A stretch of DNA of 64,000 nucleotides from an uncultured Desulfobulbus sp. (GCF_963665445.1 NZ_OY762276.1:2202001-2266000); one strand, 5' to 3'. Shown: positions 18,501-28,437, counted from the first letter of the stretch. Numbers and translations: made by a program. Notes: a model not told the origin generated them from the letters alone.

Positions 18501-19529
18501 GTGGAACCCATACTTTCCAAACAAGAAATCGCCGATCTGCTGGCGGCAATCAAAGCCGGCAAGGTGTCGACCGACCTGGTGGACTATGACCCGCAACGGC
18601 GGCGGCGTCACATGCCCTCCACGGAGATTGATCTTTTTCAGACCTATGATCGCGCGCAGAGCACAGGGGAGATGCGGGTTCCCAACCTGGATATCGTGCT
18701 TGACAATTTTGCCCGCAGGTTCTCCACCAGTCTCACCAACACCCTGCAGCGCAACTTCTCGGTCGACCGCGAAGAAATCTCCACAACCAACTTCCAGCAA
18801 AGCCTTTTGGATTTGAAGAGCCAGGGCGCTGTCGGCATTTACGGGCTCTCGCCCCTGAAGCATGGCTGCCTCTTTCATTTCGACAACCTGATGGCCTTCA
18901 CCCTGTTAGAAATCATGCTCGGTTCCGGTCAGTCCAGTGAGTCGCTGGCCCTGGACCGCAACCTGACCACCATCGAAATGGCCATCCTCCGGACCTGTAT
19001 GCAGGACATCAGCCATGACCTGCAGGCGGCCATGCGCCCGGTGCTCGAATTGCAGACCTCCTTGACCAAGGTGGAGAACAACTTCAGGCTGGTCAGCATC
19101 GTCGAGCCGGAAACAGAGGTCCTGGTCAGCAGGTTTCATATTCGCCTCTCCGGAGAACAGTGCGGCCAGATGCGGCTGATCGTGCCCTATGTCACCCTTG
19201 AGCCCCTACGGGAAAAATTCAAGGCCCTGGTCACCATAACCCAGGCCTCGACCAACAGCTGGACCAGGGCAATCCTGCACCAGGCCCTGGAAATGGAAAC
19301 CACGGTCATTGCCAGTTCCGGTCATTTCGATATGACCATCCGCAAGATTCTTAGCCTGAAACCGGGAGATATCGTCGATCTCCCCTACAACCCGGATCAA
19401 CCATTGACGGTCATGGTCGAAGACAAGCCCCTCTTCCTGGCCATTCCCGGGGAAAGAAACGGCAAAAACGCCTTTCATATTACCGGACGCTACAGCAACA
19501 GATTAGGAGGCATCCATGGCACCCCCTGA
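18501..19529 (+). CDS. fliM: Flagellar motor switch protein FliM
   Basis: FliM is the C-ring protein that binds phospho-CheY and relays switching to FliG. The 342 residues start with GTG and read MEPILSKQEIADLLAAI, the FliM N-terminus. The middle domain has the ARRFSTSLTNTLQRNF helix. The C-terminal SpoA-like domain ends in the IPGERNGKNAFHITG segment. The extreme N-terminal CheY-binding peptide (LSQ-x-EID-x-L in enterobacteria) is present in the form LSKQEIADLL. It overlaps fliN by 14 bp. Confidence 0.95.
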   Translation: MEPILSKQEIADLLAAIKAGKVSTDLVDYDPQRRRRHMPSTEIDLFQTYDRAQSTGEMRVPNLDIVLDNFARRFSTSLTNTLQRNFSVDREEISTTNFQQSLLDLKSQGAVGIYGLSPLKHGCLFHFDNLMAFTLLEIMLGSGQSSESLALDRNLTTIEMAILRTCMQDISHDLQAAMRPVLELQTSLTKVENNFRLVSIVEPETEVLVSRFHIRLSGEQCGQMRLIVPYVTLEPLREKFKALVTITQASTNSWTRAILHQALEMETTVIASSGHFDMTIRKILSLKPGDIVDLPYNPDQPLTVMVEDKPLFLAIPGERNGKNAFHITGRYSNRLGGIHGTP

Positions 19530-19896
19530 GGATATGGAACAGGAACGATCAAACACCTTAAATCCTGAAGAAACGGCAGAATTGCTGCACGAGCCCGAGG
19601 TCCCCTCCAGCCATCACAACGCATACGAGGGGTACTCGAGGGAGTTGGAATTTCTCTACGACGTGCCTTTGCAGGTCTCGGTCGAGGTTGGGCGGGCCCG
19701 GATTCTCTTGAAGGATCTTCTGCAGATGGGCGAAGGGTATGTGGTTGAACTGGATAAACTTGCCGGCGAGCCCCTGGATCTCTATGTCAACTCTCGCCTG
19801 ATCGCCCGCGGAGAGGCGGTCAAGGTCGGTGACAAGTTCGGCATCAAGCTCACGGAAGTGGTCAGCCAATCCGATAGGGTGGAAAACCTGGGGTAA
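19516..19896 (+). CDS. fliN: Flagellar motor switch protein FliN
   Basis: FliN forms the lower C-ring and helps dock FliH-FliI. The 126 residues carry an acidic, variable N-terminal tail (1-45) and a SpoA/surface-presentation domain with LYDVPLQVSVEVGRARILLK, then VVELDKLAGEPLDLYVNSRL and ARGEAVKVGDKFGIKLTEV, the standard FliN core. The start lies inside the fliM 3' end, which suggests coupling. Length and order are normal. Confidence 0.95.
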   Translation: MAPPEDMEQERSNTLNPEETAELLHEPEVPSSHHNAYEGYSRELEFLYDVPLQVSVEVGRARILLKDLLQMGEGYVVELDKLAGEPLDLYVNSRLIARGEAVKVGDKFGIKLTEVVSQSDRVENLG

Positions 19897-19899
19897 AGG

Positions 19900-20265
19900 A
19901 TGCGTACTGTTCTCATCTGCCTTCTCCTTGCCTGGCCTGTGGTGGCTATTGCGGCGGAGTATCCGTCCATGACCAATGCAGCCCTGCAGACGCTGTGGGC
20001 CCTGCTCATTGTCGGCGGTCTGATTCTTGCCCTGTATGCCCTGGCGCGGAAACGTCTGTTAGGGGGGAAACTGGGCGGCAACCATATTCGGGTGGTTGAA
20101 ATGCGCCCCTTGCTGCCCAAGGCTAGCCTGGCTCTGGTGGAAGTACGGGGACGGGAATACCTTTTGGCCATCAACGGTGGCAACATCCAGCTGCTGGCCG
20201 ACCTCGGCAGCGGCGAATCCCTCCCCCCCGCCGATTTTTCCAGCATCCTGGCGGACAACAGATGA
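19900..20265 (+). CDS. fliO: Flagellar biosynthetic protein FliO
   Basis: FliO is a membrane chaperone for assembling the FliP export-gate ring. The 121 residues have a cleavable-looking hydrophobic N-terminus (1-18), a transmembrane helix at about 29-49, and a small cytoplasmic domain with VVEMRPLLPKASLALVEVRG and the LLAINGGNIQLL segment seen in FliO. It overlaps fliP by ATGA. FliO is weakly conserved, and position between fliN and fliP supports the call. Confidence 0.88.
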   Translation: MRTVLICLLLAWPVVAIAAEYPSMTNAALQTLWALLIVGGLILALYALARKRLLGGKLGGNHIRVVEMRPLLPKASLALVEVRGREYLLAINGGNIQLLADLGSGESLPPADFSSILADNR

Positions 20266-21002
20266 AGCGGCTTCCCCTCCTGCTGTCCCTGCTCGTGGTT
20301 CTACTGCCGGCTCTTGCCTGGGCTGTCAATCTTCCGACACTCTCACTCGGTGTCAAAGATGCCGCCACTCCCGCGGAGGTGTCGACTGCGCTCCAGGTCC
20401 TGCTGGTGCTGACCATCCTCACCGTTGCCCCTGCAATCCTGCTCATGACCACTGCCTTCACCCGCATCGTGATTGTTCTCGGATTCGTCCGCCAGGCCAT
20501 GGGCACCCAGAACACACCGCCCAACCAGGTCATTCTCGGCCTAGCCCTGTTTCTCACCTTTTTCGTCATGGCTCCGACTTTGAATACGATGAACAGGGAA
20601 GCGCTCCAGCCCTACATGAAGGAGACAATCACCCAGCAGCAGGCTTTGGAACGCGCCGTGGGGATCATGCGCACTTTCATGTTTTCCCAGGTCCAGGAGA
20701 GCGAGTTGCAGCTCTTCATCGACATTACCAAGGAAAAACAGCCTGAAAACAAAAAGGATGTCTCCTCGTCGATACTCATCCCTGCTTTCATGCTCTCTGA
20801 ACTCAAGCGGGCCTTTCAGATGGGGTTCATGATTTACGTGCCCTTTCTGGTGATCGATATGCTGGTGGCCTCGGTGCTGATGTCCATGGGCATGATGATG
20901 CTGCCGCCGATCGTCATCTCCCTGCCCTTCAAGCTCTTGCTATTTGTCTTGGTCGATGGCTGGCAATTGGTGGTCGGTTCCCTGATGAAAAGTTTCGGCT
21001 GA
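20262..21002 (+). CDS. fliP: Flagellar export gate protein FliP
   Basis: FliP forms the pentameric core of the type III export gate. The 246 residues have a signal peptide (about 1-20), then the family signatures MTTAFTRIVIVLGFVRQAMG, PPNQVILGLALFLTFFVM and, near the C-terminus, GMMMLPPIVISLPFKLLLFV. Four membrane helices are visible. Its start overlaps the fliO stop. fliQ follows after 23 bp with a GGAGG ribosome-binding site. Confidence 0.97.
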   Translation: MKRLPLLLSLLVVLLPALAWAVNLPTLSLGVKDAATPAEVSTALQVLLVLTILTVAPAILLMTTAFTRIVIVLGFVRQAMGTQNTPPNQVILGLALFLTFFVMAPTLNTMNREALQPYMKETITQQQALERAVGIMRTFMFSQVQESELQLFIDITKEKQPENKKDVSSSILIPAFMLSELKRAFQMGFMIYVPFLVIDMLVASVLMSMGMMMLPPIVISLPFKLLLFVLVDGWQLVVGSLMKSFG

Positions 21003-21025
21003 GATACCCCCTCAAGGAGGAAGCC

Positions 21026-21298
21026 ATGTTGTCGCCGCAGGCGGTTATTCATATCGGCAGGCAGGCCGTGCAGACAGTCTTGATGACCAGCGCCCCCATG
21101 CTCATCGCAGCCCTGGTGATCGGCCTGATTATCAGCATCTTTCAGGCGGCGACCCAGATCAACGAGCAGACCATGACCTTTATCCCCAAAATCGTGGCCG
21201 TCTTCGTCACCCTGCTCATCTTCGGCCCCTGGATCATGGAAATCCTGATCACCTTCACCACCGGCATCATCACCCAGATAGCCGTTGTCGGCCGCTAA
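21026..21298 (+). CDS. fliQ: Flagellar export gate protein FliQ
   Basis: FliQ is the small two-helix component of the export gate. The 90 residues show helices at about 15-40 and 52-75, with LIAALVIGLIISIFQAATQI and the NEQTMTFIPKI loop that identify FliQ. AAGGAGG lies 7 bp before the ATG. It is located between fliP and fliR, as in most flagellar operons. Confidence 0.97.
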   Translation: MLSPQAVIHIGRQAVQTVLMTSAPMLIAALVIGLIISIFQAATQINEQTMTFIPKIVAVFVTLLIFGPWIMEILITFTTGIITQIAVVGR

Positions 21299-21319
21299 AG
21301 ATCTGCCTGCGCATCGTCC

Positions 21320-22099
21320 ATGGACCTGCCGTTCATCCCTCTTGGTCATCTGCAGAGCTATCTGCTCTGCCTGGCACGGGTACTTGCCCTTCTGACCGCC
21401 ATCCCGGTGTTTGCCGGCATTCAGATGACCGCACAAATCAAGATCGGCCTGGCGATCATGACCAGCCTCCTCCTTTTTCCGGCGATGCTGCCCTACACCC
21501 CCAAAGAGTCCCTTTCCCTGGCGACCTTCGGCATCCTCATTGTCAACGAGGTCATCTTGGGGACCCTGGTCGGGCTCGTGTCCCAGATGGTCCTCGCTGC
21601 AGCCAGTTTCGGCGGCACGGTCATCGGCTACCAGATGGGATTTGCGGCAGCCAATATCTTTGATCCCCAGACCACCCAGCAACTCTCGTTGATGAGCCAA
21701 TTCATCAATATTCTCGCCCTGCTCGCCTTCCTCACCTTCAATGTCCACCACTATTACTTTCAAAGTATCGTCGATTCCTATCGACTGCTGCCCCCCGGAT
21801 TTCTCGACTTTTCGCAAGGGGCGGTCGAACAGCTGATGCGTCTTGCCTCGCAGATGTTCGCCCTTGGGGTCAAATTCAGCGCACCGGTGCTCGCCCTGCT
21901 CCTGCTCACCAACCTAGTGCTGGGCATTCTTGCCCGTGTCTTCCCCCAGCTCAACGTGTTCATGCTCTCCTTTCCGCTCAACATCGGCATCTCGTTTCTC
22001 GTCATAGGCCTGACACTGGGTGCCACATTCTCCGTCCTGCGCCGTGAATTTGACACCATGATCGAACACATCCTCCAGCTCTTCTCGCTTCTCCACTGA
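21320..22099 (+). CDS. fliR: Flagellar export gate protein FliR
   Basis: FliR completes the FliPQR export gate and contacts FlhB. The 259 residues hold six hydrophobic segments and the motif FGGTVIGYQMGFAAANIFDP at about 93-112, which is diagnostic. The start ATG lies 21 bp after fliQ. The 137-bp gap to flhB contains no promoter I could recognise. Confidence 0.96.
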   Translation: MDLPFIPLGHLQSYLLCLARVLALLTAIPVFAGIQMTAQIKIGLAIMTSLLLFPAMLPYTPKESLSLATFGILIVNEVILGTLVGLVSQMVLAAASFGGTVIGYQMGFAAANIFDPQTTQQLSLMSQFINILALLAFLTFNVHHYYFQSIVDSYRLLPPGFLDFSQGAVEQLMRLASQMFALGVKFSAPVLALLLLTNLVLGILARVFPQLNVFMLSFPLNIGISFLVIGLTLGATFSVLRREFDTMIEHILQLFSLLH

Positions 22100-22236
22100 T
22101 TTTCCTCCATATTCCGCCTTCAACCATGGCGTGCAGAACATTGCAAACCGGTGTGTATCTTGCTTTGTTAGTTTCTAACCACTGAAGAGAACGCACTGAT
22201 TGCAGATAAACACCCATTGCGCGCAGTCACTGATGG

Positions 22237-23310
22237 ATGCCCATGGCTGAAGACAACTCCTCCGGGGAACGGACTGAATCCCCCTCGGCGAAACGCCGAG
22301 CCGATTTTCGTAAAAAAGGGCAGGTGGCCCAGAGCCGCGAGGTGCAGACTGCGGCGATGTTCACCCTGCTGCTGCTGTTCTGGTTTTTCTTCGCCCCGGT
22401 CTTCTGGGGGAAACTGGAACACCTGATTGCCTCGATCTGGAGCGCCAGCGGCGAATACGATATCACCGCCTCGTCGCTGATGCAGCTTGGTTATCATCTC
22501 GGCGCCGGCCTGGCCCTGATCCTCATTCCCCTGTTTCTCGTGGCCATGATTGTCGGTTTTTTTGCCAGCTTTCTCCAGATCGGCTGGCTGTTCACCACCC
22601 AACCCCTGATTCCGGATCTGAGCAAGCTCGATCCCATCAAGGGCATGGGACGTTTCTTCTCCAAACGTGCCATTGTCGAGGTGATCAAGTCCCTGCTCAA
22701 GGTCGGCCTGATCGGTTGGGTGGCCTTTACGACCATTCAAGGGGAATTCGACAAATCCCTAGTGCTCACCGAGATTCCGGTGAGCGGCACCCTGCTCTAT
22801 CTCGCCCAAACCGCAGCCCTGGTCATGGCCAAGGTGGCGGCCATCATGATCGTTTTGGCCATCCTCGACTACTCCTTTGTGCGCTGGGAGATGGAAGAGA
22901 AGATGAAAATGACCAAGCAGGAACAGAAGGAGGAGATGAAGGAGACCGAAGGCGATCCGCACATCAAGTCAAAAATCCGTTCCATCCAGCAGCAGATGGC
23001 CAGGCGGCGGATGATGGCCGCGGTTCCGGAAGCGGACGTGGTGATCACCAACCCGACCCATATTGCGGTGGCCATCCAGTATGAGGCCGGCAAGATGGAA
23101 GCACCTGTAGTCCTGGCAAAAGGGCAGGAATTGGTGGCGGAAAAGATTCGCGAAATCGCCCGAGAACACGACATACCGCTGGTCGAGAACCCTCCCGTGG
23201 CAAGATTATTGCATTCAAAGGTTGAGGTGGGCCAGTCCATCCCTGAAGAGATGTTCAAGGCGGTGGCGGAAATCCTGGCCTATGTCTACTCACTCAAGGG
23301 CAAGCGGTAA
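22237..23310 (+). CDS. flhB: Flagellar export specificity-switch protein FlhB
   Basis: FlhB is the membrane protein whose self-cleavage changes export from hook to filament substrates, triggered by FliK. The 357 residues start with the conserved ERTESPSAKRRADFRKKGQV, have four transmembrane helices (about 42-210), and carry the autocleavage motif NPTH at 272-275 in the cytoplasmic domain (VVITNPTHIAVAIQYE). An ATG at 22243 could be the real start; both give the same core. It overlaps flhA by one base (TAATG). Confidence 0.96.
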   Translation: MPMAEDNSSGERTESPSAKRRADFRKKGQVAQSREVQTAAMFTLLLLFWFFFAPVFWGKLEHLIASIWSASGEYDITASSLMQLGYHLGAGLALILIPLFLVAMIVGFFASFLQIGWLFTTQPLIPDLSKLDPIKGMGRFFSKRAIVEVIKSLLKVGLIGWVAFTTIQGEFDKSLVLTEIPVSGTLLYLAQTAALVMAKVAAIMIVLAILDYSFVRWEMEEKMKMTKQEQKEEMKETEGDPHIKSKIRSIQQQMARRRMMAAVPEADVVITNPTHIAVAIQYEAGKMEAPVVLAKGQELVAEKIREIAREHDIPLVENPPVARLLHSKVEVGQSIPEEMFKAVAEILAYVYSLKGKR

Positions 23311-25418
23311 TGGAAGCAACAGGCGTACGGGCATACCTTGATCCTAATAAGGTCAAGGCACTCCTGCAGCGAAGCGACATCATGGCTTCGATGGGGCTGA
23401 TCGGCATTCTCATGCTGATGATCGTCCCCCTGCCGCCAATGATTCTCGACCTTTGCCTGTCGTTGAACATTACCATCGCCATTCTCATCCTCATCATCAG
23501 CCTCTATACGGAAAAGGCGGTCGAATTCTCTATATTCCCCTCGATTCTGCTGACCACCACCCTCTTCCGTCTCGCGCTCAACGTCGCCTCCACCCGCCTG
23601 ATCCTGCTCCACGGCAACGAAGGCATGAATGCGGCCGGATCGGTGATCGAGGCCTTTGGCCAGTTCGTGGTCGGCGGCTCCTACGTGGTGGGGCTGGTTA
23701 TCTTCGTCATCCTGGTCATCATCAACTTCATCGTCATCACCAAGGGTGCCGGCCGTATCGCCGAGGTTGCCGCCCGCTTTACCCTGGACGCCATGCCGGG
23801 CAAGCAGATGGCCATCGACGCCGACCTCAATGCCGGCCTGATCGACGAGGCCAAGGCCCGGCAGCGCCGTGAAGAAATTTCCGCCGAGGCCAACTTCCAC
23901 GGGGCCATGGACGGTGCCTCGAAGTTCGTTCGCGGCGATGCCATTGCCGGTATCATCATCACCATGATCAATATCGGCGCAGGCTTCATCATCGGTGTCC
24001 TCCAGATGGGCATGCCCATTGCCGAGGCAGCGAAGAACTATACCATCCTCACCGTGGGCGACGGTCTGGTCGGGCAGGTTCCGGCACTGATCATCTCCAC
24101 CGCCGCCGGTATGCTGGTCACCCGCTCCACCGGTCGCGAGGATTTCGGCACCGAACTCAAGGCCCAATTCACCCGTTACTCCAAGGCACTGTGGGTCGTC
24201 TCCGCCATCCTCCTCGGCTTTGCCCTCATCCCCGGCCTGCCCTTTGTCCCCTTTCTCATCCTCTCCGGCCTGCTCGCCTATGTCGCCTATCAACTGGACA
24301 AGGCGGAACGGGAAAAACAGATCGAGGCAACCATGGCCGAACAGCAACGGCCGCAGCCGGTGGCCAAACCCGATCAGGACTACGAGAAGATGCTCAATGT
24401 CGACCTGATCGAGCTCGAGGTCGGCTATGGCCTGATTCCCTTTGTCGATGCCAACCAGGACGGCGAGCTGCTGACCCGCATCCAGGCCATCCGCAAGCAG
24501 TTCGCCCTCACCTCGGGGTTCATCGTGCCGCCGGTGCATATCAAGGATAACCTGCAGCTCAACCCCAACCAGTACACCATCAATCTCAAGGGCGTCTCCA
24601 TCGCCGGCGCCGAGATGATGCCCGGCTACTACATGGCCATGGATCCTGGCCTGGTCACCGAGACCATCAAGGGGCTGCCGACCACCGAACCGGCCTTCGA
24701 ATTGCCCGCCATCTGGATCACAGAGGACAAGCGTGAGCGCGCCCAGATTGCCGGCTATACCGTGGTCGACTGCATCACGGTCATGGCCACCCATATCAGC
24801 GAGTTGATCAAGAAGCACGCCTACGAGTTGCTCGGTCGCCAGGAAACCCAGACCCTGATCGACAACCTGGGCAAGACCTATCCCAAACTGGTCGAAGAGC
24901 TGGTGCCCAATGTCCTCAACCTCGGCACCATTATGCGGGTCCTGCAGAACCTCTTGCGGGAAGGGGTCTCCATCCGCGACCTGCGCTCCATTCTCGAGAC
25001 CATGGCCGATTACGCCAACATGACCCAGGACAGCGACATCTTTACCGAGTATGTCCGCCATGCCCTCTCCCGTTCGATTTCAACGGCCTACACCTCCGAC
25101 GACGGCACCATGTCGGTCATCACCATGGATCGCAAGGTGGAGGAGTCCATTCAGTCGGCAATCCAGCATCGTGAACGTGGCAGTTATCTTGCCCTGGATC
25201 CGAAAACCGCGCAAAAAATACTCGACAACCTCAACACCATCATCACCAACAACACCATGGGCATGCCGCCGGTGCTGCTTGTCCTGCCGCAGATTCGTCC
25301 GCATGTGCGCCGGCTGACCGAACGCTACTTCCCCAACCTGGCGGTCCTGTCGCACAATGAGATAACCAGCCAGGTTCGCATCCAATCCATCGGCACGGTG
25401 ACCATCAATGCAAGTTAA
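23310..25418 (+). CDS. flhA: Flagellar export gate protein FlhA
   Basis: FlhA is the large export-gate protein that binds chaperone-substrate complexes and uses the proton gradient. The 702 residues match the family length. Eight membrane helices occupy about 25-330, with the FHIPEP-type region FSIFPSILLTTTLFRLALNV at about 72-91 and the loop GAMDGASKFVRGDAIAGI at about 200-217. The C-terminal cytoplasmic domain (about 360-702) is intact. It starts at the flhB stop and its 3' end overlaps flhF by 11 bp. Confidence 0.97.
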   Translation: MEATGVRAYLDPNKVKALLQRSDIMASMGLIGILMLMIVPLPPMILDLCLSLNITIAILILIISLYTEKAVEFSIFPSILLTTTLFRLALNVASTRLILLHGNEGMNAAGSVIEAFGQFVVGGSYVVGLVIFVILVIINFIVITKGAGRIAEVAARFTLDAMPGKQMAIDADLNAGLIDEAKARQRREEISAEANFHGAMDGASKFVRGDAIAGIIITMINIGAGFIIGVLQMGMPIAEAAKNYTILTVGDGLVGQVPALIISTAAGMLVTRSTGREDFGTELKAQFTRYSKALWVVSAILLGFALIPGLPFVPFLILSGLLAYVAYQLDKAEREKQIEATMAEQQRPQPVAKPDQDYEKMLNVDLIELEVGYGLIPFVDANQDGELLTRIQAIRKQFALTSGFIVPPVHIKDNLQLNPNQYTINLKGVSIAGAEMMPGYYMAMDPGLVTETIKGLPTTEPAFELPAIWITEDKRERAQIAGYTVVDCITVMATHISELIKKHAYELLGRQETQTLIDNLGKTYPKLVEELVPNVLNLGTIMRVLQNLLREGVSIRDLRSILETMADYANMTQDSDIFTEYVRHALSRSISTAYTSDDGTMSVITMDRKVEESIQSAIQHRERGSYLALDPKTAQKILDNLNTIITNNTMGMPPVLLVLPQIRPHVRRLTERYFPNLAVLSHNEITSQVRIQSIGTVTINAS

Positions 25419-26718
25419 GGTCTTTGAAGCAAAAGACATGGCCACGGGCTTGAAAATGGTCAAGGAGGCACTGGGACCCGATGCCCTGATCCTTTCCACA
25501 AGGACCATCCGCAGCGGCAAGTTCGGCATGCTCGGCAAGCCGATGATGGAGATCACCGCAGCGGTCGACAACGGATGGCAGGAGCCTCAATCCGCCCGAC
25601 CAACGCAGCCGCGTCAGCAGGAGCCCAAACAGCAGTGGCGCCCCTCGCAGGAAAGACGGATGCAGGCAAGCCAGACCTATCAGGCCCAGGAGGAGATTTC
25701 CTACGAGGACATCTGGAAGAAGCATCAAGTCGAACAGATCCCGACTCGGCCGCAGCAGGAATCCCGGGGTCAAGGCGCAGAGAACCAGGATATTCAACGG
25801 GAGCTGGCCGAACTGCGCACCATGGTCAGGGGGCTGTCCAACCGCCTCGGCGGCAACGAACCCATTCCCCAGCGGCAGACCTCCATGGAACCCGAGTTCA
25901 CAGCGCCTGCGGGCACAACCGCAGCAGACCCGATTGTCAGTCTTTTGACAGGCTACGGCCTCAACCTGGAAACCGCCCAGGTCGTGGCCCGTTTTTCCCG
26001 GGACACCCTGGAACGGAGCGAGCGCCTCAGCCAGGAGGATCTCAACCAGACTCTCAAATCCACGGTTGCCCGCCTGTTCAGCACCCAGCAACTCTTTGCC
26101 GGGGAAATCGGCAACCAGCGGCGGATCAGCCTCATCGGGCCGACAGGCGTGGGCAAGACCACGACCCTGGCCAAGATCGCCGCCCACTACCTCTCCCGCT
26201 ACGGCGGGCGCATCGGGCTGATCACCATCGACACCTACCGTATCGCTGCGGTCGAACAGCTCAAGGTGTACAGCGAGATCATGCGACTGCCGCTTGAGGT
26301 GGTGATCAAGCCCCAGGAGTTGGAGCAGGCGCTGGACAAATTTCAACATTTTGACCTGATCCTCATCGATACCGCCGGTCGCAGCCCCAAAAGCGGAATG
26401 GACATTCAGGAACTCGCGACTTTTCTCAAGCCCCGGCTCGGGATTGAAAACAACCTCATGCTTTCCGCCACCACCCGGGAACGCGAACTGGAAGAGACCA
26501 TTCGCCGCTTCTCCCTGCTGCCGGTCAGCAACTTCATTTTCAGTAAGATCGACGAGTGTGATCAGTTGGGCGTCCTGCTCAACATCCACTATAAAAATGA
26601 TACGCCGATATCCTTTCTCACCAATGGCCAGCGGGTGCCGGAAGATTTGCTCTCACCCACGCCCGGGGATATCGCCGATCTTATCATAAACGACCACGGA
26701 TACCCGACCCATGGCTGA
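25408..26718 (+). CDS. flhF: Flagellar SRP-type GTPase FlhF
   Basis: FlhF marks the cell pole for flagellar assembly and sets flagellar position. The 436 residues open with the B-domain MQVKVFEAKDMATGLKMVKE, pass through a Gln-rich linker (about 55-130), and end in an SRP54-like GTPase. Its P-loop is GPTGVGKTTTLAK at about 244-256, with TIDTYRIAAVEQLKVY and the LIDTAGRSP motif after it. Its presence with flhG points to polar flagella. It overlaps both flhA and flhG. Confidence 0.96.
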   Translation: MQVKVFEAKDMATGLKMVKEALGPDALILSTRTIRSGKFGMLGKPMMEITAAVDNGWQEPQSARPTQPRQQEPKQQWRPSQERRMQASQTYQAQEEISYEDIWKKHQVEQIPTRPQQESRGQGAENQDIQRELAELRTMVRGLSNRLGGNEPIPQRQTSMEPEFTAPAGTTAADPIVSLLTGYGLNLETAQVVARFSRDTLERSERLSQEDLNQTLKSTVARLFSTQQLFAGEIGNQRRISLIGPTGVGKTTTLAKIAAHYLSRYGGRIGLITIDTYRIAAVEQLKVYSEIMRLPLEVVIKPQELEQALDKFQHFDLILIDTAGRSPKSGMDIQELATFLKPRLGIENNLMLSATTRERELEETIRRFSLLPVSNFIFSKIDECDQLGVLLNIHYKNDTPISFLTNGQRVPEDLLSPTPGDIADLIINDHGYPTHG

Positions 26719-27607
26719 AACAACAGGACATACCACGGATCAGGCCGGTACTCTGCGGGCCATGAATGCACAAGTCACCACGCAAACCCGCGCAGGCCAC
26801 ACCACCCGGGTTTTTGCCATCACCAGCGGCAAGGGCGGAGTGGGCAAGACGGCGGTGGTCGCCAATATGGCCGTGCTCCTTGCCCGCATGGGAAAACGGG
26901 TGCTGATTCTCGATGCCGATCTTGGCCTGGCCAATATCGACGTGGTGTTCGGCCTTGCCCCCGGCCACAACCTCAACCACTTCTTCTCCGGTGAACAGGG
27001 ATTGGAGGCCATTCTCACCGACGGCCCCGAGGGGATCAAGATTTTGCCGGCCGGTTCAGGCGTACAGCGGTTCACCCGCCTGGACTCCCATCAGAAGATG
27101 CGCCTGCTCGAGGCGCTTGACGCGATGAACAACGATTTTGATTTCGTACTCATCGACACCGAGGCCGGCATCTCCGAAAACGTGACCTACTTCAACACCG
27201 CAGCCCAGGAGATCCTGGTGGTGACGACCCCGGAACCCACGGCCATCACCGATGCCTATGCCCTGATGAAACTGCTCTCCAACCAGTATCACGAAAAGCA
27301 TTTCAACCTGATCGTCAACTTCATCAAAAACGAGGACGAGGCCCTGGATGTCTATCGCAAGCTGACCATGGTCGCCAATCGCTATCTGGACATCTCTATT
27401 GATTACATCGGTTCAATTCCCCGTGATAAAATGATGGTGGATGCGATTCGCAAACAGAAAGTTTTGGTGCAGCTCTATCCGGAATCGAAAACCGCCGGAG
27501 CCTTTGAAGCACTCGCCAGAACCGTTGTCCAAGAACCCCAGACCCTTGAACCCAAGGGATCGATCCAGTTTTTCTGGAAACGACTCCTGGAATTCGGCAG
27601 CCGTTAG
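26711..27607 (+). CDS. flhG: MinD-like ATPase FlhG (FleN/YlxH)
   Basis: FlhG is a ParA/MinD-family ATPase that limits flagellar number and partners FlhF. The 298 residues have the deviant Walker A GKGGVGKTAVVANMA at about 39-53, the LDADLGLANIDVVFGL segment and the LIDTEAGISENVTYF switch region. A short N-terminal extension of about 35 residues precedes the P-loop and may carry the FlhF-activating helix; ATG 26762 is an alternative start. The C-terminal FFWKRLLEFGSR could serve as an amphipathic membrane-targeting helix. Confidence 0.94.
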   Translation: MAETTGHTTDQAGTLRAMNAQVTTQTRAGHTTRVFAITSGKGGVGKTAVVANMAVLLARMGKRVLILDADLGLANIDVVFGLAPGHNLNHFFSGEQGLEAILTDGPEGIKILPAGSGVQRFTRLDSHQKMRLLEALDAMNNDFDFVLIDTEAGISENVTYFNTAAQEILVVTTPEPTAITDAYALMKLLSNQYHEKHFNLIVNFIKNEDEALDVYRKLTMVANRYLDISIDYIGSIPRDKMMVDAIRKQKVLVQLYPESKTAGAFEALARTVVQEPQTLEPKGSIQFFWKRLLEFGSR

Positions 27608-27642
27608 GGCCCGCCTCCTCGTAAACAGGGACGCTGACACTC

Positions 27643-28386
27643 ATGATATCAATGATTCCACCGGTACCGCCTCTTGATGACCGCTCGCAGCTGATTCGGG
27701 AGAACATGCCGCTGGTCGAACTTGTGGTCCAGCGCATGATACCCCAGGTTCCCAGCTTCATGACCAAGGAGGACATGACCAGTGCCGCCATGGTCGGCCT
27801 GATCGATGCGGCCAACAAGTTTGATCCGAACAAGGGGGTCAAATTCAAGACCTTTGCCGAGTATCGGGTCCGCGGGGCCATCTTTGATGAAATGCGCAAA
27901 CTGGACTGGTTTTCCCGCTCGATGCGGGACAAACAGAACCAGCTCACCCAGACCATGCTGCGCCTGGAGCGCCAGCTGGGCCGATCGCCGGAAGAGGATG
28001 AGATGGCCCAGGCCCTGGCATTGTCGATTGATGAATACCACGCCCTGCTCGCCGAGGTCAGCCACCTTGGCTGCGTGAGCCTGCACGAAACCCTGGACCA
28101 CTCCGAGGAGGGGCGGAGTTTTCTCGACAACCTCGAGGATATCGGCGGCCCCATGCCCACCGAGATTCTCGAGCAGGAGGAAATGACCCGGGTTCTGGCC
28201 GGAATCCTCGAGGAGCTCTCGAAAAAGGAACGGCTGGTCATTGCCCTCTACTACTATGAAGAACTGACTCAAAAGGAAATCGCCGAGGTACTCAGCGTCT
28301 CCGAAGGCCGGGTTTCGCAACTGCACAGCCAGGCCCTGTTGAAGTTGCGCGTCAAACTGATCAACTCCGAACTGTATGAACCCTGA
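27643..28386 (+). CDS. fliA: Flagellar sigma factor FliA (sigma-28)
   Basis: FliA directs RNA polymerase to late flagellar promoters and is held inactive by FlgM until the hook is complete. The 247 residues contain sigma region 2 (MPLVELVVQRM through FKTFAEYRVRGAIFDEMR, about 22-88), region 3, and region 4 with the helix-turn-helix ELTQKEIAEVLSVSEGRVSQ at about 207-226. The anti-sigma gene flgM is 6 kb downstream. Several late genes in this window carry matching promoters. Starts at 27643 and 27652 are both possible. Confidence 0.97.
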   Translation: MISMIPPVPPLDDRSQLIRENMPLVELVVQRMIPQVPSFMTKEDMTSAAMVGLIDAANKFDPNKGVKFKTFAEYRVRGAIFDEMRKLDWFSRSMRDKQNQLTQTMLRLERQLGRSPEEDEMAQALALSIDEYHALLAEVSHLGCVSLHETLDHSEEGRSFLDNLEDIGGPMPTEILEQEEMTRVLAGILEELSKKERLVIALYYYEELTQKEIAEVLSVSEGRVSQLHSQALLKLRVKLINSELYEP

Positions 28387-28437
28387 GGGGGGTGTTGCAT
28401 CCTCTGGAAACGGTTCACGTTCATCCCAAGGTGACCT

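Noticed and set aside
23286..25061. A 591-codon minus-strand frame opposite flhA
   Set aside because: The + strand is a full-length FlhA. The antisense frame is a codon-bias shadow rich in G, D and H with no recognisable domain.
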